This document shows, piece by piece, positions 6,097 to 11,519 of a stretch of 11,519 bases of DNA. The notes beneath the pieces were generated by a model. It saw only the letters and a list, made by a program, of their open reading frames with translations. It was not told the origin of the DNA and did no database searches. The translations under genes were made by a program, and so were the position numbers. The stretch's first letter is position 1, and each line of letters begins with the position of its first letter. Source of the DNA: DASQFU01 sp035632955 (lineage in GTDB: Bacteria; Eisenbacteria; RBG-16-71-46). Where the stretch lies: positions 1 to 11,519 of the forward strand of contig DASQFU010000164.1 of the NCBI GenBank assembly GCA_035632955.1. Direction: 5' to 3'.

Positions 6097-7230
6097 CTAG
6101 TTCTTCGCGGCGCGTCCCTTCGGAGCCGCGCGCCGGCGCGCGGCTCGCGCTTCCGCGACGCCGGGGGGCGCGAACTCCGCGATCAGGGATTGAATCACCG
6201 CCGCAGCGGGTAGCGCGAGGACTGCCCCTCCAGGGCCAAGCAATTGAGCCCCGGCCAGGATGCTGATGGTCACGACAAAGGGATGCAGCTTCAGGTGGCG
6301 TCCCATGACGCGCGGCGTCACGAGGATGCCGATCACGTTGTTGACGACCGCGTATGCGGCGATGCCGAGCAGCGCTTTCCCGACCCCGAGGCCGATGCCC
6401 GCGACGCCGATCGCGATCGCGGCGACGGCGAAGCCGATGAACGGCACGGCCTCGGCGATCGCGACCAGCACGCCGAGCAACAGCACGACCGGGAACCCGA
6501 GCGTCCACAGCGCGAACCCGGTCGCCGCGCCCGAGATCACGCACACGATCGCCTGGCCGCGAACGTAGCTTTGAAGCGCACGGTTGACCGCGCCGCGAAC
6601 CGCGAGTAAACGCGGGCGTGCGGATTCGGGCACGAACCCGAGCAGGCTGATCATCACGTCCTCCCGCTCGGCGAGGAGGTAGAAGGCGAGCAATGGGAGC
6701 ACGGCGATCCCGAAAACCTGCACGCCGCTGGTGAACAGCCGGCCGGCCCAGGTGATGACGATGCCGCCCAAGTACTGCGCCATCTGCGCAGAGTTGACTT
6801 GAGCCTTGTCGAGGTTGTTGCCGATGAGACCAGTCAATCCTTGCCGCACTGCATACTGTCGCAAGTCGACCCGTATTCGTTCGAGATTCGCCGGTAGTCC
6901 CCGGACGAAATCCGTGAGCTCGGCGAGTAGCCGCGGCAGCGTCTGGCTGAGGACCCAGACGCCGATCAGAACCAACAACAGAATGATGATCGCGGACGCG
7001 CCGTTGCGTGGCAGGCGGTCTCCGCGCGGGAAGGGAATGCGCTCGAGCGCGCTCACCAAGGGATCCAGAGCGTAGGCGAGCAGCACGGCGAAGCTGACCA
7101 GGATCACGAGGTCGCGGAGCTGCCACATCAGCCAGACCGTCAGCAGCACCGCGCCCGCGCCGATTAAAAGCGACCGTTGGGAGTGGAAGAGGTGGTGCTG
7201 ATCGTAAGGCGTGGGATCCTGTTCAGCCAT
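6097..7230 (-). CDS. AI-2E family transporter (PerM/TqsA-like membrane protein)
   Basis: The 377-residue membrane protein has the AI-2E exporter family layout: two N-terminal hydrophobic segments (about 20-58), one at about 79-98, a soluble amphipathic region (about 100-155), then further helices from about 160 to 350. Conserved spots are YVRGQ (222-226), PFIG (263-266), and the segment from P306 to P317 (TPRVMG ... LHPF). Family members export the AI-2 signal, or sodium/protons, or are of unknown substrate. The C-terminal tail (about 360-377) is strongly basic and low-complexity. The ATG overlaps the end of the biotin carrier gene by 8 nt, so it is read in the same operon. That context does not predict AI-2 export, and another substrate (for example an organic acid or ion) is equally possible. 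Confidence 0.88.
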   Translation of the reverse strand: MAEQDPTPYDQHHLFHSQRSLLIGAGAVLLTVWLMWQLRDLVILVSFAVLLAYALDPLVSALERIPFPRGDRLPRNGASAIIILLLVLIGVWVLSQTLPRLLAELTDFVRGLPANLERIRVDLRQYAVRQGLTGLIGNNLDKAQVNSAQMAQYLGGIVITWAGRLFTSGVQVFGIAVLPLLAFYLLAEREDVMISLLGFVPESARPRLLAVRGAVNRALQSYVRGQAIVCVISGAATGFALWTLGFPVVLLLGVLVAIAEAVPFIGFAVAAIAIGVAGIGLGVGKALLGIAAYAVVNNVIGILVTPRVMGRHLKLHPFVVTISILAGAQLLGPGGAVLALPAAAVIQSLIAEFAPPGVAEARAARRRAAPKGRAAKN

Positions 7231-7720
7231 CGGCGTCCAGCTCCACCAGCGGCACTCCGCCGTCCACCATCTCGCCTGCGGCTGCCGCGATGCGGCGCAC
7301 GCGGCCTTCGTGCGGTGCGCGGATCAAATGCTCCATCTTCATCGCCTCGATCGCCAGCAGGGGTTGTCCCTTCTTCACCGCTTCTCCCGCCGCCACGAGC
7401 ACGCGCGTGACGATTCCGGGCATCGGCGATTCGAGTCCGCCGCCGCCCGGTCCTCCCGACCGGCGCCGCCCGCTCGCCGCCCGCTCGAGAACGAAGTCGA
7501 GACGGCCGAGCCGAACGAAGCGCCGCTCGCCGGCGGCGGTGACCTCCGCCGTCACCGAGCCATGATCGCCGGTGAGGCGGAGCGTCCCATCCGCGAGGCG
7601 CTCGACGCCAAGCTCCCGGGCGACGCCGTCCACCTCGACCCGATACCGATCGCCGCCGAGCGGGCTCAGCTCGACGGTCCGCTCGCGTTCGCCGTCACGC
7701 CACACGGTACGTGGGCTCAT
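7223..7720 (-). CDS. biotin carboxyl carrier protein (acyl-CoA carboxylase, BT-BCCP part)
   Basis: The 165-residue protein has two parts. Residues 1-80 form a beta-rich segment like the BT domain that joins biotin carboxylase to carboxyltransferase in methylcrotonyl/propionyl-CoA carboxylases. A Gly/Arg-rich linker (82-95) follows. Residues 97-162 form a biotinyl domain with SPMPG (98-102) and the biotinylation motif EAMKM (125-129), where K128 would carry biotin. The carrier moves carboxyl-biotin between the carboxylase and the carboxyltransferase. The start ATG at 7720 overlaps the stop of the biotin carboxylase gene in ATGA, so translation is coupled. In many relatives this region is fused to the carboxylase as one alpha subunit; here it is separate. 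The 3' end overlaps the transporter start by 8 nt. Confidence 0.9.
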   Translation of the reverse strand: MSPRTVWRDGERERTVELSPLGGDRYRVEVDGVARELGVERLADGTLRLTGDHGSVTAEVTAAGERRFVRLGRLDFVLERAASGRRRSGGPGGGGLESPMPGIVTRVLVAAGEAVKKGQPLLAIEAMKMEHLIRAPHEGRVRRIAAAAGEMVDGGVPLVELDADG

Positions 7721-9237
7721 TCGAGACCCGGCAATCGCCAACGCCCCTTGGCGAACGGTCCGGCGCCGTCGGGAGCTCGTCGCGTTCTGCTCACCCCGTT
7801 GCGCGCGCCGCCGACTCCGAGCGACTCCGCGAGTGCGGCCGCGGCGAGCGCAAGCTCGGGCGCCGGAGCGCCTGACAGCGCCGCGAAGCTGCGCAGGAAC
7901 TCGCGCTCGATCCACTCGGTGTCGAAAGCCCCCTGTGCGACCTCGGGCGATCGAGCGAGCGCGCGCAGAAACGGCAGGTTGGTGACGACGCCATGGACGC
8001 ACGCTTCGTCGAGCGCGCCGGCGAGTCGCGCGAGCGCCTCCCCGCGATCGCCGGCGTGCACGATCACCTTGGCAAGGATCGGGTCGTAGTGCACCGGTAC
8101 CGTGTCGCCCGATTCGATGCCGGCGTCCACGCGCACGAACGGCGACCGCGGCCAGCGCACGCGCGAGGCGTGGCCGGCCTGAGGAAGGAAATCGCGGGCA
8201 GCGTCCTCGGCGTAGACCCGAGCTTCGATCGCATGGCCGCGACGCTCGACCTGAGCCTGTTTGAACGGCAGCTTCCCTTCCGACGCCACCTGGAGTTGGA
8301 GCCGCACCAGATCGAGGCCGGTGACGAGCTCGGTGACCGGATGCTCGACCTGCAAGCGCGTGTTCATCTCCAGAAAATAGAAGTGCCCGTCCGGCTCGAG
8401 CAGGAACTCGACCGTGCCCGCCCCGCGATAGCGCGCCTTGCGCGCGAGCGCGACCGCCGCGGCCGTGAGGCGCGCGCGCAGCGGCTCGTCGAGCGCAGGC
8501 GACGGGGATTCCTCGATCACTTTCTGGTGCCGCCGCTGGAGCGAGCATTCACGCTCGAACAAGTGGATCGCATCGCCCTGCCCGTCGCCCAGCACCTGCA
8601 CCTCGACGTGGCGTGCGCGTTCCAGCCGCCGCTCCAGAAACACCTTGGCATCGCCGAATGCGGACTGGGCGATGTGTTGCGCGCTCTCGATCGCTTCGCG
8701 CAAGGCAGCGTCGTCGCTCGCCGCACGCATTCCCTTGCCGCCACCGCCGAACGCGGCCTTGACCATCACCGGATAGCCGATGGTTCGCGCCGCGCGCACC
8801 AGCGCCTCCGGATCATCGCCTTCACCGCCCGGCACGACCGGCACCTTGGCGCGCCCGGCCAGGGCGCGCGCCGCGCGCTTGTCGCCCATCAGGCGGATCT
8901 GCTCGGACGTCGGTCCGATGAACACGAGCCCCGCGCCTTCGACCGCGTCGGCGAACTCGGCGTTCTCGGCGAGGAACCCGTAGCCCGGGTGGATCGCCTC
9001 GGCGCCGCTCGCCCGCGCGGCCGCGATCAGCGCCGCCACGTTGAGGTAGGACGCGCTGGGCTCCGCCGCTCCGATCGCGATCGCCTGATCGGCAACCCGG
9101 GTGTGGAGCGCGCCGCGATCGGCTTCGGAATGCACCGCCACGGATCGGATGCGGAGCTCGTGCAGCGTCGCGGCGATCCGGCACGCGATCTCGCCGCGAT
9201 TGGCGATCAGCACGGTCTTGAACACGGTGCGGATCAC
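7717..9237 (-). CDS. biotin carboxylase subunit of an acyl-CoA carboxylase (probably 3-methylcrotonyl-CoA type)
   Basis: The 506-residue protein catalyses ATP-dependent carboxylation of biotin on the carrier protein. All expected landmarks are present: VLIANRGEIACR (9-20), HPGYGFLAEN (83-92), K120, K160, the glycine loop GGGGKGM (164-170), H210, K239, E277, E290 in EMNTRLQVEH (290-299), R294 and R340. These correspond closely to E. coli AccC active-site residues. Past the biotin carboxylase C-terminal domain (about 450), a tail of about 55 residues ending near PFAKGRWRLPGLE resembles the bridge into the BT domain of fused alpha subunits. No clear Shine-Dalgarno is seen before GTG 9237; GTG at 9225 is an alternative start. 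It follows the hydratase gene by 15 nt. The substrate assignment rests on that LiuC-like neighbour, while propionyl- or geranyl-CoA are alternatives. Confidence 0.92.
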   Translation of the reverse strand: MIRTVFKTVLIANRGEIACRIAATLHELRIRSVAVHSEADRGALHTRVADQAIAIGAAEPSASYLNVAALIAAARASGAEAIHPGYGFLAENAEFADAVEGAGLVFIGPTSEQIRLMGDKRAARALAGRAKVPVVPGGEGDDPEALVRAARTIGYPVMVKAAFGGGGKGMRAASDDAALREAIESAQHIAQSAFGDAKVFLERRLERARHVEVQVLGDGQGDAIHLFERECSLQRRHQKVIEESPSPALDEPLRARLTAAAVALARKARYRGAGTVEFLLEPDGHFYFLEMNTRLQVEHPVTELVTGLDLVRLQLQVASEGKLPFKQAQVERRGHAIEARVYAEDAARDFLPQAGHASRVRWPRSPFVRVDAGIESGDTVPVHYDPILAKVIVHAGDRGEALARLAGALDEACVHGVVTNLPFLRALARSPEVAQGAFDTEWIEREFLRSFAALSGAPAPELALAAAALAESLGVGGARNGVSRTRRAPDGAGPFAKGRWRLPGLE

Positions 9238-9252
9238 CGAGGGCAGCTCGGA

Positions 9253-10047
9253 TCAGGCACGTGCGCGCTCGACGTGCCAGCTCGGCTTCCGCTTCTCGAA
9301 GAACGCGGTCAGGCCGTCGCGCGCCTCCTCGCCCGATCTCACTTCGGCCAGGACGCGCGGCGTCGCGGCACGGAACTCGTCCCAGATCGCGTCGCCGAAC
9401 AGCTCGAGCTGCATCTTGATCCGGCGTTGCGCGCCCGGCGCCCCGGCCAGCAGCGCTTCGACCCGTTCGTCCACCTTTGCGTCGAGCGCCGCCGCGGGCA
9501 CCACGTGCTGCACCATGTGCACGCGCAGAGCGGTCTGGGCGTCGAAACGCTCACCGGTCAGCATCAGCTCACGTGCGAACGCGTCCCCAAGCCTGCGTAT
9601 CACGTAGGGCCCGATCACCGCCGGGAGAATCCCGAGCCGCACCTCGGTGAGGCCGAAGCGCGCATCGTCAGTCGACACTGCGATGTCGCTCGCGCACGTC
9701 AATCCCACGCCGCCGCCGAACACACTGCCGTGCACTCGCGCCACGACCGGCTTCGGAAGATCCGCGAGCGCCGCGAACATCCCCGCCAGCTTCTCGGCCT
9801 CGGCCAGGTTCTCGTCGAACGTCATGGTCGTCGATGCCTTCATCGCGGCGATGTCGGCGCCGGCGCAGAACGACGGCCCTCGCCCGCCGAGCACGACCAC
9901 CCGAACGCGGTCCTCGTGCGCGAGCCCATGGAGCGCCGTCACTAGCTCGGCTCCGAGCTCCGGCGAGAGCGCGTTGTGCTGCTCGGGGCGATTCAGCCAA
10001 AGCCGTGCGATCGGGCCGTCGCGCTCGATTTCGATCAGGCAACTCAT
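9253..10047 (-). CDS. enoyl-CoA hydratase/isomerase family protein, LiuC-like (methylglutaconyl-CoA hydratase candidate)
   Basis: The 264-residue crotonase-fold protein starts MSCLIEIERD at ATG 10047, fixed by GGAGG six bases upstream. The oxyanion-hole regions are FCAGAD (60-65) and GGG (111-113). Of the two classical hydratase glutamates, the second is kept (E135 in GLTEVRLG) while the first, in GGGCEL of mammalian hydratase, is Gly115 here (GGGVGL). GGGVGL together with LTEVRLG and the following ILPAVIGPYV segment resembles LiuC/GnyH-type hydratases of leucine and isovalerate catabolism, which hydrate 3-methylglutaconyl-CoA to HMG-CoA. That similarity is from memory. Cotranscription with a biotin carboxylase and carrier supports this role, because methylcrotonyl-CoA carboxylase makes the hydratase substrate. 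The carboxyltransferase and isovaleryl-CoA dehydrogenase are not in the window. A different crotonase reaction remains possible. Confidence 0.85.
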   Translation of the reverse strand: MSCLIEIERDGPIARLWLNRPEQHNALSPELGAELVTALHGLAHEDRVRVVVLGGRGPSFCAGADIAAMKASTTMTFDENLAEAEKLAGMFAALADLPKPVVARVHGSVFGGGVGLTCASDIAVSTDDARFGLTEVRLGILPAVIGPYVIRRLGDAFARELMLTGERFDAQTALRVHMVQHVVPAAALDAKVDERVEALLAGAPGAQRRIKMQLELFGDAIWDEFRAATPRVLAEVRSGEEARDGLTAFFEKRKPSWHVERARA

Positions 10048-10052
10048 CAAAG

Positions 10053-10057
10053 CCTCC
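10053..10057 (-). promoter_or_regulatory. ribosome binding site selecting the hydratase start
   Basis: GGAGG on the minus strand lies five to six bases before ATG 10047. It rules out the longer frame that runs 80 codons upstream into the palindrome-rich spacer. Confidence 0.7.
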
Positions 10058-10428
10058 GGTTCGCGAACTCGGGGGTCGGTCAAGCCTCGTTGCGGGACCG
10101 GATTGAAGCCCGTCCCCCCCACGGGCGCAAGTCGCACCCGTCGATCGAGATCTTGATCCGGGCCGCCGAAGAATCGACATCGACTCGCCGTCCAAACTCT
10201 CACGGCCGCGCCTTCAAGGCGGGTCGCTCTGGTCTTTTGGCACCTCCGGTGTCGGAACGCGCCCACATTCCTCGTGGAACGTCTCAAGCAAGGTTGATGA
10301 TTCGCTCGTCGTCGCGCTCAAAGTGTTGGTAGGCCGGCTCATCCGGCGTCGGTAGCATAGGCTTCAACACGCGGCCCGGCGTTTGCGTGGTTACCAGTAT
10401 CTCTTCTCCATGTTCCGCACCCAGCTCC

Positions 10429-10433
10429 GGAGG
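10429..10433 (+). promoter_or_regulatory. ribosome binding site selecting GTG start of the FG-GAP protein
   Basis: GGAGG lies six bases before GTG 10440 and falls inside the alternative frame from ATG 10410, which has no such site. It therefore decides for the GTG. Confidence 0.6.
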
Positions 10434-10439
10434 CACCTC

Positions 10440-11519
10440 GTGAAGTGCCCTACGCTTGCTCTGCTCCTGTCCGTCGGCGTGGGCGCATCCACACCGTCGG
10501 CAAGTTCCGTTTCCCACCGACCGCACGATGTCGCGCAGCTCTTGCGCGCAGCTGTCTCTCCCGCAGACTCGAGCGAACTTCTGAGGTTCGGGGATCGTGA
10601 AGTGCTCACGACGATCGTCGCCATGGCGACCGGCGACTTCAACGGCGACGCTTGGGCCGACCTCGTCATTGCCGAGAAGGACTCGAACAGCGCCGTGCTG
10701 TGGTTGAACGATCAGACTGGCCGTTTCTCTCGGGGCCCGGTCGTGAGCCTCGCAGGCACCCCGCTGACGCTCGCAGCAGCGGATCTGACCGGCGACACGC
10801 ATCTCGACCTGATCGCGACCCTCGCAACCGCAGGTAGCACGCTGGTCCTGTGCAAGGGCGACGGCGGCGGCGGGTTCGACGCTCCAATAACACTGCCGAT
10901 CGGCGGCACGCTATCGTATCTCCGGGTCGGGGATCTCAATGATGACGATCAGCCGGACCTCGTCGTCTCCAGTTCGTCCGGCACGACCGTCGCCGTGCTG
11001 CTGAACGAGGGCAATCTCGCGTTTGCGACGACCCATCATGCGGCAGGGTCATCGCCTCAAGGGATCGCGCTCGGCGACTTCGATCACGACGGCGTGCCCG
11101 ACCTCGCCGTCGCCGGCTCCAGCGCGGGGACTGCGGTGGTCTCTGTTCTCATTGGCGCGGGCGACGGCAGCTTCGCACCGCGCGTCGAATACTCGGTGAG
11201 CGGGACGACGTTCCTCTCCACGTTGGAAGCCGGTGATTGCGACGGTGATCTGCACGACGATCTTGTGGTGTCGCATGCCATCCACGGCGCAATCGCCATA
11301 CTTTGGAACGACGGTAGCGGCGCGTTCGTCCAGCAGGAGGACTATCCGTTGCGAAGCCAGACGGACGCGGGCGCCAGGCTCGTGCTCGCCGATTTCGATG
11401 GGGACGGCAGGCTCGACATCGCGGCGACCGACGTCAAGGGATACTTCGGCCGCAGTTGGATCTCGTTCTGGCTCAACCGGGGGAATCGCGTGTTCGATAC
11501 GTCGATTCGCTATTGGGTC
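10440..11519 (+). CDS. secreted FG-GAP/VCBS repeat beta-propeller protein (cut by window edge)
   Basis: An open frame of 360 codons runs to the right edge without a stop. Residues 1-16 (MKCPTLALLLSVGVGA) form a signal peptide with a plausible cleavage site after VGA. Six FG-GAP calcium motifs follow at 48-53-residue spacing: DFNGDAWADL (66), DLTGDTHLDL (115), DLNDDDQPDL (165), DFDHDGVPDL (213), DCDGDLHDDL (266) and DFDGDGRLDI (318). Such repeats form the blades of a seven-bladed integrin-like propeller, each motif binding calcium, and are common in exported surface or binding proteins of environmental bacteria. The missing C-terminus may hold a seventh blade, a sorting signal or another domain. 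GTG 10440 is preferred over ATG 10410 because of the GGAGG upstream. The gene is divergent from the hydratase operon. Ligand and function are unknown. Confidence 0.88.
   Translation, partial: MKCPTLALLLSVGVGASTPSASSVSHRPHDVAQLLRAAVSPADSSELLRFGDREVLTTIVAMATGDFNGDAWADLVIAEKDSNSAVLWLNDQTGRFSRGPVVSLAGTPLTLAAADLTGDTHLDLIATLATAGSTLVLCKGDGGGGFDAPITLPIGGTLSYLRVGDLNDDDQPDLVVSSSSGTTVAVLLNEGNLAFATTHHAAGSSPQGIALGDFDHDGVPDLAVAGSSAGTAVVSVLIGAGDGSFAPRVEYSVSGTTFLSTLEAGDCDGDLHDDLVVSHAIHGAIAILWNDGSGAFVQQEDYPLRSQTDAGARLVLADFDGDGRLDIAATDVKGYFGRSWISFWLNRGNRVFDTSIRYWV

Larger units (their letters stand above)
10048..10439. other. gene-free divergent spacer rich in short palindromes (possible REP-like/leader region)
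   Basis: I see no supported gene in these 392 nt; open frames crossing it lack start signals and are not protein-like. Short inverted repeats are dense: arms 10094-10101/10109-10116 (GGGAC-C-GG with CC-C-GTCCC), ACGGG/CCCGT (10121-10125/10137-10141 with an inner GC pair), a near-palindrome GATCGAGATCTTGATC (10143-10158), CGCCTTCAAGGCG (10209-10221), GGCACC/GGTGTC (10239-10244/10248-10253, one G-U) and GCCGG/CCGGC (10333-10337/10343-10347). The promoters of both the hydratase operon and the FG-GAP gene should lie here, but I find no convincing hexamer pair. Confidence 0.4.

Noticed and set aside
5642..7126. 494-codon minus-strand frame across the phoH start, leader and transporter
   Set aside because: It is Arg-rich shadow sequence. 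It spans the terminator and promoter and overlaps two well-supported genes.
7993..9945. 650-codon plus-strand frame
   Set aside because: It is antisense to the biotin carboxylase and hydratase, with compositionally biased His/Arg-rich sequence and no domain. The minus-strand genes carry all family motifs.
10091..10116. tRNA T-arm-like TTCAATC on the minus strand
   Set aside because: The flanking bases do not form a 5-bp T-stem, there is no G before TTC, and no anticodon arm or acceptor stem fits.
10284..10802. 172-codon minus-strand frame
   Set aside because: It is antisense to the FG-GAP protein start and has no ribosome-binding site or recognisable domain.

Overview
The window is GC-rich bacterial chromosome with tightly packed, mostly Shine-Dalgarno-led genes. 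It fits a Gram-negative-type, probably environmental bacterium: it carries a lipoprotein candidate, a secreted FG-GAP/VCBS beta-propeller protein, a 7TM-HD c-di-AMP phosphodiesterase beside phoH, and an acyl-CoA carboxylase/hydratase cluster. Such a mix occurs in uncultured lineages of the FCB group, Eisenbacteria, Gemmatimonadota and similar taxa. There is no rRNA or other marker here, so the taxonomic suggestion is an inference. I saw no tRNA, rRNA, CRISPR array, insertion sequence or prophage gene.

Layout. Positions 1-310 (minus) hold the 5' part of a conserved protein of unknown function, cut by the left edge. It is divergent from a CPBP-family intramembrane protease (448-1335, plus, TTG start). 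The protease converges on a minus-strand block read right to left: phoH (5784-4690), a pgpH-type 7TM-HD phosphodiesterase (4674-2449), a bacterioferritin-like diiron protein (2364-1882) and a small candidate lipoprotein (1873-1352). A hairpin overlapping the protease stop codon may terminate the minus-strand block.

Upstream of phoH, 5785-6096 has no gene. On the minus strand it holds a good promoter-like sequence (about 5981-6009), a leader of about 130 nt and a strong intrinsic terminator (5805-5858) only about 20 nt before the phoH start codon. This looks like either a free-standing small RNA of about 170 nt or a transcription-attenuation leader controlling phoH-pgpH. I could not assign it to a known RNA family, and it is the most interesting element in the window.

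Right of this lies a second minus-strand operon, again read right to left: an enoyl-CoA hydratase resembling methylglutaconyl-CoA hydratase LiuC (10047-9253), a biotin carboxylase (9237-7717), a biotin carboxyl carrier protein (7720-7223) and an AI-2E family transporter (7230-6097). The last two junctions overlap by 4 and 8 nt. Hydratase plus biotin carboxylase plus carrier suggests leucine/isovalerate (3-methylcrotonyl-CoA) breakdown, but the carboxyltransferase and isovaleryl-CoA dehydrogenase are not in the window. A 392-nt gene-free stretch (10048-10439) rich in short palindromes separates this operon from a divergent secreted FG-GAP repeat protein (10440 onward, plus), cut by the right edge.
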